Below are positions 45,893 to 57,081 of a stretch of DNA of 64,000 nucleotides, in pieces (positions within the stretch are counted from its first letter, which is position 1; each line of letters begins with the position of its first letter). Origin of the DNA: Peteryoungia ipomoeae (GTDB taxonomy: Bacteria; Pseudomonadota; Alphaproteobacteria; Rhizobiales; Rhizobiaceae); the NCBI RefSeq assembly GCF_004912165.1, contig NZ_STGV01000001.1, forward strand, positions 124,001 to 188,000. Direction: 5' to 3'. A program made the position numbers and the translations under genes. The notes under the pieces are model-generated. The model did not search any database. It was given only the letters and a program-made list of their open reading frames with translations, and was not told the DNA's origin.

Positions 45893-48800
45893 ATGCTCGA
45901 TCAACTGTTCGGCCGTGACGGCGCAAACCGGGATGGAGCCGAAATCCTCGCAGCCCTGCAGGCAGCGGCGCGCGAACGCATCCTCATTCTCGATGGCGCC
46001 ATGGGCACGGAGATCCAGGGGCTTGGTCTGACGGAAGACGATTTTCGCGGCGAACGCTTTCTCGGATGCGCCTGCCACCAGCAGGGCAATAACGACCTCC
46101 TGATCCTGACCCAGCCGAATGCAATCGAGGATATCCATTTCCGCTATGCGATGGCCGGCGCCGATATTCTCGAAACCAATACGTTTTCCTCGACCCGCAT
46201 CGCCCAGGCCGACTACGAGATGGAAGGAGCGGTCTATGACCTCAACCGTCATGGCGCCGAACTCGTGCGCCGGGCGGCCTTCCGGGCTGAGCGTGAGGAC
46301 GGCAAGCGGCGCTTCGTTGCAGGCGCCATCGGTCCGACCAACCGGACGGCGTCGATCTCGCCCGATGTCAACAATCCCGGCTACCGCGCGGTCTCCTTCG
46401 ACGATCTGCGTCTTGCCTATGGCGAGCAGATCGACGGGCTGATCGATGGCGGCGCCGACCTCATCCTGATCGAGACGATCTTCGACACGCTGAATGCCAA
46501 GGCGGCGATCTTTGCCTGCGAGGAGCGTTTTCTCGCCAAGGGCATCCGCCTGCCGGTGATGATCTCCGGCACGATCACCGACCTGTCCGGCCGTACGCTG
46601 TCCGGCCAGACGCCGACGGCGTTCTGGAATTCCGTGCGGCATGCGCGGCCCTTTGCCGTGGGCCTCAACTGTGCGCTTGGGGCAGATGCCATGCGGCCGC
46701 ATCTGCAGGAGCTTTCGGGCGTCGCCGACACCTTGATCTCGGCCTATCCGAATGCCGGCCTGCCGAACGAGTTTGGCCAGTATGACCAGAGCCCGGACGA
46801 AATGGCGGCGCTGGTTGCCGGTTTTGCCGACGAGGGCATCCTCAACGTCGTCGGCGGCTGCTGCGGCTCGACGCCTGCTCACATCGCTGCCATCGCCGAG
46901 GCCGTGAAGGGCAGGGCGCCGCGCGCGCCCGCCGAGCACCGGCCGTTCATGTCGTTGTCGGGGCTCGAGCCCTTCGAACTGACCAAGGACATTCCCTTTG
47001 TCAATGTCGGCGAGCGCACCAATGTCACGGGCTCGGCCAAGTTCCGCAAGCTGATCACGGCGGGCGATTATTCCGCGGCTCTGGTCGTGGCGCGCGACCA
47101 GGTGGAGAACGGCGCGCAGATCATCGACATCAACATGGACGAGGGTCTGATCGATTCGGAAAAGGCCATGGTCGAGTTCCTCAACCTGATCGCAGCCGAG
47201 CCCGATATCGCGCGCGTGCCTGTGATGATCGACTCTTCGAAGTTCCCGATCATCGAGGCCGGCCTCAAATGCGTGCAGGGCAAGGCCGTGGTGAACTCCA
47301 TCTCGCTGAAGGAAGGCGAGGAGAATTTTGTCGCGCAGGCAAAGCTCATCCGCAATTACGGCGCCGCCGTCGTCGTGATGGCCTTTGACGAAACGGGGCA
47401 GGCGGATACCTATCAGCGCAAGGTGGAGATCTGCCGCCGCGCCTACCGGATCCTGACCGAAGAGGCGGATTTTGCGCCCGAAGACATCATCTTCGATCCG
47501 AACGTGTTTGCGGTCGCGACCGGCATCGAGGAGCACGACAATTACGGCGTCGACTTCATCGAGGCGACGCGCACGATCCGGCAGGAAATGCCGCTGGTGC
47601 ATATTTCCGGCGGGGTCTCGAACCTCTCCTTCTCCTTCCGCGGCAACGAGCCGGTGCGCGAGGCGATGCATGCAGTCTTCCTCTACCATGCCATCCAGGC
47701 GGGCATGGACATGGGCATCGTCAATGCCGGCCAGCTTGCGGTCTATGAGAGCATCGATCCGGATCTGCGCGAAGCCTGCGAGGATGTGGTGCTGAATCGC
47801 CGCCGCGACGCTACCGAGCGGCTGCTTGAGATCGCCGAGCGTTATCGCGGCACGGGTGAGGCCAAGACCCGCACGCAGGACATGAGCTGGCGCGAATGGC
47901 CGGTCGAAAAGCGGCTGGAGCATGCGCTGGTCAATGGCATCACCGAATTCATCGAGGGCGATACGGAAGAGGCGCGGCTGAAGGCGGAGCGCCCGCTGCA
48001 TGTGATCGAAGGGCCGCTGATGGCGGGCATGAATGTGGTCGGCGATCTCTTCGGCGCCGGCAAGATGTTCCTGCCGCAGGTGGTCAAGTCGGCGCGCGTG
48101 ATGAAGCAGGCGGTTGCCGTGCTTTTGCCTTACATGGAAGAGGAAAAGCGCCTGAACGGCGGCGATCAACGTCAGAGCGCCGGCAAGGTTCTGATGGCGA
48201 CGGTCAAGGGCGACGTGCATGACATCGGCAAGAACATCGTCGGCGTCGTGCTTGCCTGCAACAATTACGAGATCATCGATCTCGGCGTCATGGTACCGGC
48301 CACGAAGATCCTCGAAGTGGCGAAAGCGGAGAACGTCGATATCATCGGTCTCTCCGGCCTGATCACGCCATCGCTCGATGAGATGGTGCATGTCGCCTCC
48401 GAAATGCAGCGTCAGGGCTTTCATGTCCCCCTGCTGATCGGTGGGGCGACGACCAGCCGGGTGCATACGGCGGTGAAGATCCATCCGCAATATCAGGCGG
48501 GGCAGGCGGTTTATGTCACAGATGCAAGCCGAGCCGTCGGCGTTGTGTCGTCGCTGCTGTCGGAGGATGGCAACGAGGCGTATGTCGGCGGTATCCGCGG
48601 CGAGTATGCCAAGGTGGCCGACGCGCATGCGCGGGCGGAAGCCGAGAAGCAGCGCCTGCCGCTCGCTTCGGCAAGGGCCAATGCCGTGAAGATCGATTGG
48701 AGCGGCTATCAGCCGAAGACACCGAGCTTTACCGGCACCAGGGTGTTCGAGACCTATGATCTCGCAGAACTCGCCCGCTATATCGACTGGACGCCGTTCT

Positions 48801-49645
48801 TCCAGACCTGGGAGTTGAAGGGCCGCTTCCCGGCTATCCTCGACGACGAAAAACAGGGCGAGGCGGCACGGCAACTCTATGCGGATGCCCAGACGATGCT
48901 GGAGAAGATCATCGCGGAAAACTGGTTCCGGCCGCGTGCCGTGATCGGGTTCTGGCCGGCCAACAGCATCGGCGACGATATCCGGCTGTTCAAGGACGGG
49001 GCCCGGACGGACGAGCTTGCCACCTTTTTCACGCTTCGCCAACAGTTGTCCAAGCGCGATGGCCGGCCGAATGTCGCGCTCAGCGATTTCGTGGCGCCTG
49101 TTGGCAGCGGTATCGAGGATTATGTCGGCGGCTTCGTCGTCACGGCCGGCATCGAGGAAGTGGCGATCGCCGAGCGCTTCGAGCGGGCGAATGACGATTA
49201 TTCGTCTATCCTGGTCAAGGCGCTGGCCGATCGCTTTGCCGAAGCCTTTGCCGAGCGCATGCATGAGCGGGTTCGTCGCGAGTTCTGGGGCTATGCTGCC
49301 GATGAAAGTCTGAGCGCTGAAGAGCTTGTCGGCGAGGCCTATGCCGGCATTCGCCCTGCGCCGGGTTATCCGGCCCAGCCGGATCATACCGAGAAGCTCA
49401 CGTTGTTCAGGCTGCTGGATGCGGAAAGGACCACCGGCGTGACGCTGACCGAGAGCATGGCGATGTGGCCCGGCTCATCCGTCTCCGGCCTCTATATCGG
49501 CCATCCCGACAGCTATTATTTCGGCGTCGCCAAGGTCGAGCGTGATCAGGTCGAGGATTATGCGGGCCGCAAGGGTATGGCGATCCGCGAGGTCGAGCGC
49601 TGGCTGGGGCCGGTGTTGAATTATGTGCCGAAGGCGGCGGAGTAG
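45893..49645 (+). CDS. metH: Cobalamin-dependent methionine synthase
   Basis: A 1250-residue enzyme that moves a methyl group from methyltetrahydrofolate to homocysteine through methylcobalamin. All four modules are present: homocysteine domain ([14 protein letters not shown] near residue 35; zinc ligands in LNCALGA and [11 protein letters not shown] near 260 and 325), folate domain ([18 protein letters not shown] near 370), B12 domain ([15 protein letters not shown] near 770, with the cobalt-binding histidine), and the C-terminal SAM-binding reactivation domain ending ...[16 protein letters not shown]. The ATG at 45893 has GGGAG seven bases upstream. Regulation by the upstream palindrome is likely; I saw no cobalamin or SAM riboswitch. 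Confidence 0.97.
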   Translation: MLDQLFGRDGANRDGAEILAALQAAARERILILDGAMGTEIQGLGLTEDDFRGERFLGCACHQQGNNDLLILTQPNAIEDIHFRYAMAGADILETNTFSSTRIAQADYEMEGAVYDLNRHGAELVRRAAFRAEREDGKRRFVAGAIGPTNRTASISPDVNNPGYRAVSFDDLRLAYGEQIDGLIDGGADLILIETIFDTLNAKAAIFACEERFLAKGIRLPVMISGTITDLSGRTLSGQTPTAFWNSVRHARPFAVGLNCALGADAMRPHLQELSGVADTLISAYPNAGLPNEFGQYDQSPDEMAALVAGFADEGILNVVGGCCGSTPAHIAAIAEAVKGRAPRAPAEHRPFMSLSGLEPFELTKDIPFVNVGERTNVTGSAKFRKLITAGDYSAALVVARDQVENGAQIIDINMDEGLIDSEKAMVEFLNLIAAEPDIARVPVMIDSSKFPIIEAGLKCVQGKAVVNSISLKEGEENFVAQAKLIRNYGAAVVVMAFDETGQADTYQRKVEICRRAYRILTEEADFAPEDIIFDPNVFAVATGIEEHDNYGVDFIEATRTIRQEMPLVHISGGVSNLSFSFRGNEPVREAMHAVFLYHAIQAGMDMGIVNAGQLAVYESIDPDLREACEDVVLNRRRDATERLLEIAERYRGTGEAKTRTQDMSWREWPVEKRLEHALVNGITEFIEGDTEEARLKAERPLHVIEGPLMAGMNVVGDLFGAGKMFLPQVVKSARVMKQAVAVLLPYMEEEKRLNGGDQRQSAGKVLMATVKGDVHDIGKNIVGVVLACNNYEIIDLGVMVPATKILEVAKAENVDIIGLSGLITPSLDEMVHVASEMQRQGFHVPLLIGGATTSRVHTAVKIHPQYQAGQAVYVTDASRAVGVVSSLLSEDGNEAYVGGIRGEYAKVADAHARAEAEKQRLPLASARANAVKIDWSGYQPKTPSFTGTRVFETYDLAELARYIDWTPFFQTWELKGRFPAILDDEKQGEAARQLYADAQTMLEKIIAENWFRPRAVIGFWPANSIGDDIRLFKDGARTDELATFFTLRQQLSKRDGRPNVALSDFVAPVGSGIEDYVGGFVVTAGIEEVAIAERFERANDDYSSILVKALADRFAEAFAERMHERVRREFWGYAADESLSAEELVGEAYAGIRPAPGYPAQPDHTEKLTLFRLLDAERTTGVTLTESMAMWPGSSVSGLYIGHPDSYYFGVAKVERDQVEDYAGRKGMAIREVERWLGPVLNYVPKAAE

Positions 49646-49663
49646 TTGGCTGACTGGGCAAGT

Positions 49664-49834
49664 GCCCCTCATCCCCCTGCCGGGACCTTCTCCCCGTAAA
49701 CGGGGAGAAGGCAGCAAAGCGCTGATCGTCGTGACTTGGTCTCAGCTTGATCTGACGGGGCTGCTGACGCTGGCGGCTTCGCCCTTCTCCCCGCTTGCGG
49801 GGAGAAGGTGCCCCGAAGGGGCGGATGAGGGGCT
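49664..49834. repeat. Composite palindromic intergenic repeat element
   Basis: A ~170-bp element is bounded by an 11-bp inverted repeat (gcccctcatcc at 49664-49674, ggatgaggggc at 49824-49834). Inside are two copies of a hairpin with arms ccttctccccg / cggggagaagg (49686-49711 and 49784-49809, the second with perfect 12-bp arms) and a third small hairpin gcccc-gaa-ggggc (49811-49823). Repeats with the ccttctcccc arm are very common between genes in Rhizobiales. The rest of the 303-base gap to the PP2C gene shows nothing else. Confidence 0.85.
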
Positions 49835-49948
49835 GGCAGCTGAGACGGCGCGCGGTCAGCCACATCGCATCTCACGCTCTGCGCAAGGTTCCTGACAGAT
49901 CGAATCCAAGTTCGCTTGTAAGCTATTGAGGCAGATCCCTAATTGCCT

Positions 49949-50821
49949 TCAAGGCTTCAGCCTGAGCAGGATTGCCGTCGTGTCGTCGCTCTGCTTGTAG
50001 CGCGGGTATTTCAAGCCGTCCGGATCGACGTCGCGCTCCATGTGGCGCAGTTCCGAAATGAGGGACTGAAGCCCGGCGGTGACGGCGCGCTGGACGAGCG
50101 TTTCGGGCGTGTAGAGCTTGTACAATGCCACGAGGTCGGCCAGGCCATCGGAGCAGAGGATGGCGGTCGCGCCGCCGCTATGGATGGGTACATCGACTAT
50201 GGCGAGGTGGTCGACGGCGTCGGGCACGATGCCAAAGGTCCAGGTTGAGCCTTCGGGCGTGTTCTGCTTCGCTCGCCCCTCGCGCAGTTTTTCAAAAGTC
50301 GTCGGATCGCTTGTTGCAATCGCCGCGGCGCCGATGCCGCCGACGCGGGCGATGTGTTCAGCCGCCTGATGCTGTTCCCATTCATAGGCGCCGGGGATCG
50401 GGATGACGAAGTCGGAGCGACCGTCGTCATGCAGGATATACAGGCAGCTGTCGCCGAGGCCGAAATAGACGAAACCGGTCTCCGTCGCCTGCAGCGCGGT
50501 CAGGCTGCAGAGCGGCCAGGCATACCGTGGCTGTTCGCCGGCCACCGTCACAAAGGCCTCGCGGGCCTTCTCGGAGATCGTGCGCAGTTCGGTTTTGGGA
50601 TCGGATGTTCGCCCGAGCCGCTTTGCGAGACGGGTGGAGGCAAATTCGGCGATCCAGGCGGCATCGGAGCCGAAGTCCTGCATGAATTGCCGGTCGCCCA
50701 GTCCAGTTGCGCCATCAAAGACGAAGGCGCAGGCCTCGTTGTGGCCGAGCCGGTCTTCATTGGCACGCCCCTCCTTGCCTGCATCGGAGAGGCTCTGGAG
50801 GACGGTGATGCGCGGTGTCAT
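49949..50821 (-). CDS. PP2C-like serine/threonine phosphatase domain protein
   Basis: A 290-residue cytoplasmic protein with PP2C-type metal motifs: NEDRLGHNEACAFVFDGATGLGD near the start (D24 and D35-G37), LCSLTALQATETGFVYFGLGDS in the middle, ILCSDGLADLVALY near residue 225, and KQSDDTTAILLRL at the end. These would bind the two manganese or magnesium ions. The substrate is unknown. It lies 25 bases after a zinc alcohol dehydrogenase and is probably the last gene of the ABC transporter operon, an unusual partner. Confidence 0.8.
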   Translation of the reverse strand: MTPRITVLQSLSDAGKEGRANEDRLGHNEACAFVFDGATGLGDRQFMQDFGSDAAWIAEFASTRLAKRLGRTSDPKTELRTISEKAREAFVTVAGEQPRYAWPLCSLTALQATETGFVYFGLGDSCLYILHDDGRSDFVIPIPGAYEWEQHQAAEHIARVGGIGAAAIATSDPTTFEKLREGRAKQNTPEGSTWTFGIVPDAVDHLAIVDVPIHSGGATAILCSDGLADLVALYKLYTPETLVQRAVTAGLQSLISELRHMERDVDPDGLKYPRYKQSDDTTAILLRLKP

Positions 50822-50846
50822 GGGTGTATATTCCTGCAGTCGGCGA

Positions 50847-51890
<1,044 letters not shown>

Positions 51891-51943
51891 GGCTCTGCTC
51901 CTTCCCGGTCATGAATGCAGTACTGGGGCTGCGGTACTGACCG

Positions 51944-52996
51944 TTACTCCGCCAGTACGATCAGGGCGGAAGGGTCGATCTTCACGCCGACCGTCGTGCC
52001 GACCACGGGCGGGGCCGTGCCCGGATCGTTGAACGTATCGAAGGAGATCGTCTTTCCGTCAACCATCACCCTCGTGCGGATGACCGAGCCTAGAAACTGG
52101 CTGGAGGTGACGATACCGGTGACCGTTGCGATTGTGGGGTCCGCGAGGGAGCCGGCCTCCGGCCGCATGGCGAGCTGGATTGCCGTGCCGTTGGCGGCGG
52201 GAATCGCATCCCGGATCGTGACCGTCTGCTCGCCGATCTTCACTAGGCCCGCGGCCTGGTCGGTAACCACCGCGTCGATGACGTTCAGCGTGCCGACGAA
52301 AGAGGCGACGAAGCGGGTCGTGGGCCGATTGTAGATCTCGAAGGGCGTGCCGATCTGGTCGGCCTTGCCGGCGTTCATCACGACGATGCGGTCCGAGATC
52401 GACAGTGCCTCTTCCTGGTCATGGGTGACGAATACAGTGGTGATGCCGAGCTTCTGCTGGATCTGGCGGATTTCTTCGCGAAGTGCCACGCGGATCTTGG
52501 CGTCCAGGGCCGAAAGCGGCTCGTCGAGCAGAAGAACCTGAGGCTTCGGCGCAAGGGCGCGAGCGAGCGCCACACGCTGCTGCTGGCCGCCGGAGAGCTG
52601 ATAGGGATATCGCTCGGCGAGGTGCTCCAGATGGATGAGCGCCAGCATTTCCTTTACGCGGCGTTCAATGTCGGCTTTGCCCATGCCGGCGATCTTCAAT
52701 CCGAAACCGACATTGTCGAACACGGTCATGTTGGGGAAAAGCGCATAGGCCTGAAAGACCATGCCGATGTTGCGCTGGTTGGGGCGCAGGCTCGTCTGGT
52801 CCTTGCCGGCGATCTCGATCGTGCCGGCGCTTGGTGTCTCGAAGCCGGCAATCATGCGCAAGACCGTGGTCTTGCCGCAGCCGGATGGGCCGAGGAAGGA
52901 GATGAACTCACCCTTTTCGATCGCCATGTTGAAATCATGCACGACCTGGGTGGCGCCGAAGGATTTCTTGAGGTGCGAGAGTGTCAGAAACGTCAT
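51944..52996 (-). CDS. ABC transporter ATP-binding protein (spermidine/iron/phosphonate type)
   Basis: A 350-residue ATPase with Walker A GPSGCGKTT at 39-47, Q-loop FQAYALFPNMTVFDNV, signature LSGGQQQRVALARAL near 137, Walker B LLLDEPLSALD near 160 and the switch His in FVTHDQEEALS. The C-terminal ~110 residues form a TOBE-type regulatory domain as in PotA/FbpC/PhnT. The ATG at 52996 with TGAGGA eight bases upstream was chosen; the frame remains open to 53539 but that part overlaps the permease gene. It energises the two permeases upstream. Confidence 0.92.
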   Translation of the reverse strand: MTFLTLSHLKKSFGATQVVHDFNMAIEKGEFISFLGPSGCGKTTVLRMIAGFETPSAGTIEIAGKDQTSLRPNQRNIGMVFQAYALFPNMTVFDNVGFGLKIAGMGKADIERRVKEMLALIHLEHLAERYPYQLSGGQQQRVALARALAPKPQVLLLDEPLSALDAKIRVALREEIRQIQQKLGITTVFVTHDQEEALSISDRIVVMNAGKADQIGTPFEIYNRPTTRFVASFVGTLNVIDAVVTDQAAGLVKIGEQTVTIRDAIPAANGTAIQLAMRPEAGSLADPTIATVTGIVTSSQFLGSVIRTRVMVDGKTISFDTFNDPGTAPPVVGTTVGVKIDPSALIVLAE

Positions 52997-53007
52997 GAAC
53001 GAAATCC

Positions 53008-53799
53008 TCAGGCCTGGCGCGGGGCTGTTTTCTGGAGGCGGGAGACAAGCTGGATCAACGCAAGGCAGCCCCAGGTGATGATGAATGCGATGACCGACAT
53101 GGCAAAAGGCTCGTACGGCTTGTTGGCCCCGATGCGCTGGAGGTATGGACCGAAGGCGGGACGATCCAGGAGCGCGGCCAAGGTGAACTCGCCGATGACG
53201 ATGGCGAAGGTCAGGAAAGCGCCGGAAAGCACGGCGGGCAAAACATTTGGCAGGATGATCCGGCCGATGACGGTTGCCCAGCCGGCGCCAAGGCTTTGCG
53301 CCGCTTCCGTCAAGGTCGCCACGTCGATCGTTCGAAGGCCGGTATCGACCGCGCGGTACATGTAGGGAAGGGCAAGGATGGTGTAGCCGAAGGCGAGCAG
53401 CAGGTTGGTGCCGAGCGCCGAACCCGTCATCGGAAGCCAGCTTGAGGTATTGTAGAGCCTGATATAGCCGAAGACGATGACGATGGCGGGAATGACCAGG
53501 GGCAACAAGGTGAGGAACTCGATATACGGCCGGGCCCAAGGCATCTTCAGCCGTACCCAGTAAGCGGTCGGAACCACCAGAAGCACGCCGATGGCGATTG
53601 TCACGAGTGCCATGACGACCGAAAAGGCGAAGGTCTGCTGGAACTGCGGATCAGCGAAAACCCTGCCATAGGCATCGAAAGAATAAACGCCGCGCCGCGC
53701 CTTCATCGAGAATTCAAACAGGCCACCGAGCGGTACGAAGAAATAGACCAGGCCGATGATCAGTGCGATCCAGCCAGCAATACGGGCCCCCAAGCTCAT
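53008..53799 (-). CDS. ABC transporter permease (second)
   Basis: A 263-residue membrane protein with six hydrophobic helices. The EAA loop that docks on the ATPase is TLTEAAQSLGAGWATVIGRI near residue 160. It belongs to the type I permeases of the polyamine/iron/phosphonate import group. Its start overlaps the stop of the first permease (53796-53799, ATGA), and the ATPase gene follows 11 bases after its stop. Confidence 0.9.
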   Translation of the reverse strand: MSLGARIAGWIALIIGLVYFFVPLGGLFEFSMKARRGVYSFDAYGRVFADPQFQQTFAFSVVMALVTIAIGVLLVVPTAYWVRLKMPWARPYIEFLTLLPLVIPAIVIVFGYIRLYNTSSWLPMTGSALGTNLLLAFGYTILALPYMYRAVDTGLRTIDVATLTEAAQSLGAGWATVIGRIILPNVLPAVLSGAFLTFAIVIGEFTLAALLDRPAFGPYLQRIGANKPYEPFAMSVIAFIITWGCLALIQLVSRLQKTAPRQA

Positions 53800-54671
53800 T
53801 TAAGCCACCTTTCGGCGCGAATTCGCAGCCAGATGTAGAGAACGTTTGCAATGGCGGTGACCACAATCATGCCGAAAGCCATTGCGTAGCCGAGATTAGG
53901 ATTGCCGAGGACGTCGCCGCGAATCTGCGCGTAAAGCTGGATCGGAACGATGTTGAGGCTCGAGCCGGTCAGTGCGATTGCGGTTGCGACCGCGCCGAAC
54001 GCGTTGGCAAACAGCAGGGCGAAGGTGCCGAGCAGGGATGGAAACAAGATCGGCAATGCGACCATGCGCCAGTATTGCAGCGATGTGGCGCCCAGAACCT
54101 GTGCAGCCTCGCGCCACTCCTTGCGCAAGCCCTCCAGCGCCGGTGTGATGATCAGGATCATCAGCGGGATTTGAAAAAACAGATAGGTGACGGTCAGTCC
54201 CCAGAAACTCAGGATATTGAACCCGAGGTCGCGTTGCAGGACGATGCCGAAATTATTGCGCAGGAAGAGCGTGACCAGCCCAACCGGACCGAAGGTTGCA
54301 AGAAAGGCGAAGGCAAGCGGGACGCCCGCGAAATTCGAGGCCACCCCGGAAAACGTCAGAAGAGGCGACTTCACCCAGCGAGGCACGGCACCGAAGGTGA
54401 CGGCCGCTGCCATGGCAAAACCGATCAATGCGCCGAGCGACGCGGAGGCCAGCGAGATTTTGACCGAGATCCAGTAGCTTGACGGAATGGTTCCGGTGTT
54501 CAGATCTATGATGTTCTGGAAGGTGAACGAACCATCGCGCGTCTGAAAAGCGCCGATGACGATGTGCGCTGTCGGGAGGATGAGGAACAACAGGATAAAG
54601 ATCGTGAAGGGCATGAGGCCCAGCCATGTCAATGGCAGGTTCAGCCGACGCGCCGGAGCAGCTTTGGTCAT
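53796..54671 (-). CDS. ABC transporter permease (first)
   Basis: A 291-residue membrane protein with six hydrophobic helices; the EAA loop is EWREAAQVLGATSLQYWRMV near residue 185. It pairs with the downstream permease to form the channel. It follows the binding protein gene by 110 bases. Confidence 0.9.
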   Translation of the reverse strand: MTKAAPARRLNLPLTWLGLMPFTIFILLFLILPTAHIVIGAFQTRDGSFTFQNIIDLNTGTIPSSYWISVKISLASASLGALIGFAMAAAVTFGAVPRWVKSPLLTFSGVASNFAGVPLAFAFLATFGPVGLVTLFLRNNFGIVLQRDLGFNILSFWGLTVTYLFFQIPLMILIITPALEGLRKEWREAAQVLGATSLQYWRMVALPILFPSLLGTFALLFANAFGAVATAIALTGSSLNIVPIQLYAQIRGDVLGNPNLGYAMAFGMIVVTAIANVLYIWLRIRAERWLK

Positions 54672-54781
54672 TGTCGGATGGTCTCGCGGGCTGTTTCAAT
54701 TCGGCCAAACTAGGGCGGAAAGACTTATCAAGGCAAGTCCCGGCCAGAACGAGTCGGGCCGGGACCAGAATGGTCGCAAAA

Positions 54782-55888
54782 TTACTGGACGTTGGCGCCC
54801 ACGACAGTGTCCCAACCGCCGGTCACCGCCGCCTTGTTGGCGTTCTGCTCTTCCACCGTCGGGAAGACAGCAGCCTCGTAGCTTTCAGCTGGCGGCAGAG
54901 CGTCGAGAAGAGCCTGGTCGATCTTGCCGGCCTTCGCCATGGCGTTGAAGCGTGCCGGGTGGCAGTAACCCTTGAGCCAAAGGTTCTGGCCCTCGTCGGA
55001 GTAGAGGTATTCCATCCAAAGCTTGGCAGCGTTCGGGTGCGGCGCGTAGGCCGAAATGCCCTGAACATAAACGCCGGCGAGAACGCCGGTCTTCGGAACG
55101 ACGACCTCGACCGGCGGGTTGCCGTTGATTTCGTCCTTCCATGCCAGGGCGTTATAGTCCCAGGCGATGGAAATCGGAGTGGCGCCCTGGGCGATCGTGC
55201 CGGCCTTTGCGGTGACCGGAACGAAGTTGCCGGCCTTGTTCAGTTCGGCGAAGAACTCAAGACCAGCCTTGCCGGACTCTTCACCGGGCTTCGCGCCCTT
55301 GGACAGACCGGCGGCGAGTACGCCGAGGATGGCCTGGTTGGAGGTGCGCGGGTCACCGGCGAGAGCGACCTGGCCGGCATATTCTGGCTTCAGCAGGTCG
55401 GCCCAGTCGGCCGGCGTGTTCTCGACGAGGTCCTTGTTCACGATGAACGACAGAACGCCGTAGTAGTCGCCGTACCAATAGCCTTCGGCGTCCTTGATGG
55501 CGTCTGGAATTTCGTCCCAGGTGGAAACCTTGTAGGGCTGCAGCAGGCCTTCGGCCTTCATCTGCGGACCGAAGGCCAAGCCGACGTCAACGACATCAGG
55601 AGCCTGCGGGCCCTTATTGTCCTTGTTGGCCTTGATGGCCTCCACTTCGTCGGCCGAGCCTGCGTCCGGGTTCAGTTCGTTGACCTGGATTTCCGGGTAC
55701 TTGGCCTTGAAGCCGGCGATCACGTCGCCGTAACCGCACCAGCTATGGGGCAGGGCGATCGTGGTCAGCATGCCTTCCTTCTTGGCCGCTTCGATAAGCT
55801 CGGCGCTCGGCTCGGCATAGGCAACAGCCGACGTTGTCATGACGAGCGCGGTCGTCAAAGACAGCATTTTGCGGAACGTTGTGGTCAC
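54782..55888 (-). CDS. ABC transporter periplasmic substrate-binding protein
   Basis: A 368-residue secreted protein: signal peptide (MLSLTTALVMTTSAVAYA, cleaved near residue 26), then an extracellular solute-binding fold of the family that includes spermidine, iron and 2-aminoethylphosphonate binders. WDYNALAW and KTGVLAGVYVQGISAYAPHP are in the C-terminal lobe, with the usual E-G-Q-N-L-W-L helix (SDEGQNLWLKGYCHPAR) towards the end. Tyrosine pairs that bind iron are not clear, so an organic or phosphonate ligand is more likely. It heads the operon SBP-permease-permease-ATPase-alcohol dehydrogenase-PP2C. Confidence 0.88.
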   Translation of the reverse strand: MTTTFRKMLSLTTALVMTTSAVAYAEPSAELIEAAKKEGMLTTIALPHSWCGYGDVIAGFKAKYPEIQVNELNPDAGSADEVEAIKANKDNKGPQAPDVVDVGLAFGPQMKAEGLLQPYKVSTWDEIPDAIKDAEGYWYGDYYGVLSFIVNKDLVENTPADWADLLKPEYAGQVALAGDPRTSNQAILGVLAAGLSKGAKPGEESGKAGLEFFAELNKAGNFVPVTAKAGTIAQGATPISIAWDYNALAWKDEINGNPPVEVVVPKTGVLAGVYVQGISAYAPHPNAAKLWMEYLYSDEGQNLWLKGYCHPARFNAMAKAGKIDQALLDALPPAESYEAAVFPTVEEQNANKAAVTGGWDTVVGANVQ

Positions 55889-56026
55889 TGGAGTTCTCCT
55901 CTGAGGTTGGCAGCGATGCGGATCAATTAGGGGTGATTTGTTATGGTTATGTGACGGGCTTCACCCGGCGCCCGATCACCTGTTTCATGTGTCTGTCTGC
56001 GGCTTCTGATGTGCTGTATCCGCCGT

Positions 56027-56899
56027 TCATTTTGGTTTCCGAAAGAGCCGGGCCTGCTCGAAGAGGCCTTCAAGCGTATGAATTCTCTCACGCGTCTCAT
56101 CCCAGGACGAGCTTTGCACGGCCTCGATCAGCGCTTCGACCACGAAGAGCGTGACCACGGAGGAGTCCCAGGCGGAGGGCGCTTCGATATGCAGCTTGAA
56201 ACAGGTTCCGGCATGCGGCGCGACCGGTGACATCCACTGGTCGGTGAACAGGATGATCTCGACCTTGTTGGCTTTTGCGACCTTGGCAAGCGTCGTCAGG
56301 TCGGCCTCGTAACGCCTGATATCGAAGATCACCAGCACGTCACCGGCTTGCATGTTCAGCACATATTGCGGCCAGGCACTGGCATTCGACGACATCAGGG
56401 TCGTCTTTGGCCTGATGACCTGCATATGGGTGAAGAAATACTCCGCCAGTGCCCCGGTGATGCGACCGCCGACGAAGTAGATATTGCGGTTGCGGTCGCC
56501 GAGAAGGAGCGCTGCCTCGTCGAAGCTTGCGGTTTTCAGTTCGCCAAGCGAGGTGCGGAGATTGGTCATGACCGCTTCGGCAAAGCGATTGAGGATGTGG
56601 CGATTGGGTGCATCCGCCGCCCAGCGGTCATGCTTTGCGATCGGATTGGAAATCGTGGCTTCGAGTTCCTGATGCAGATGCGCCTGAAATTCCGGATAGC
56701 CCTTGTAGCCCAGCTTCTGGACCATGCGTGCGACCGTCGGCGTCGATACGCCCGCATTCTCGGCAATCGTCGTTATGCTACCCAGCCCGGAGACAGGGTA
56801 ATTCTCCAGCAGACTTTCTGCCAATTGTCGCTCGGCCCGTGTCAGCCCGTTGAAATGGGCATGGATCACGTCCGACACTGTCTTGGACGTATTCAGCAA
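56027..56899 (-). CDS. MurR/RpiR-family transcriptional regulator
   Basis: A 290-residue regulator: N-terminal helix-turn-helix (TIAENAGVSTPTVARMVQKL, residues ~44-63) and a C-terminal SIS sugar-phosphate-type domain (NIYFVGGRITGALAEYFFTH near 135, MQAGDVLVIFDIRRYE near 185). The start is a TTG at 56899 with GGGAGAG nine bases upstream. It sits 138 bases upstream of the ABC operon on the same strand and 182 bases from the divergent catabolic operon, so it could control either or both. The ligand is unknown; RpiR proteins also respond to non-sugar metabolites. Confidence 0.88.
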   Translation of the reverse strand: MLNTSKTVSDVIHAHFNGLTRAERQLAESLLENYPVSGLGSITTIAENAGVSTPTVARMVQKLGYKGYPEFQAHLHQELEATISNPIAKHDRWAADAPNRHILNRFAEAVMTNLRTSLGELKTASFDEAALLLGDRNRNIYFVGGRITGALAEYFFTHMQVIRPKTTLMSSNASAWPQYVLNMQAGDVLVIFDIRRYEADLTTLAKVAKANKVEIILFTDQWMSPVAPHAGTCFKLHIEAPSAWDSSVVTLFVVEALIEAVQSSSWDETRERIHTLEGLFEQARLFRKPK

Positions 56900-57081
56900 G
56901 GATAGACGCTCTCCCCCAAGCCAGTCTTCGCCAGCTTTTGACCAAGATTAAGCGCTGCCGTCACAAACCTGTCAACACGTCCGTGAAGAGAAATTTTCAA
57001 AAGGACGATTGACAGTCGAGGTTCTGTGAAGAATTCTCTTCGGAAAGAACAGAAGCCGATAGGCTCAGGGGAAGAACTGGG

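Noticed and set aside
45284-49387. Very long open frame (over 1300 codons) on the minus strand, antisense to metH
   Set aside because: It mirrors the codon structure of GC-rich metH, has no domain or ribosome binding site, and its first part runs over the AGE gene; metH has all its motifs on the plus strand.
52997-53539. N-terminal extension of the ABC ATPase by 181 codons
   Set aside because: Overlaps the permease gene in another frame; the family start and a ribosome binding site are at 52996.
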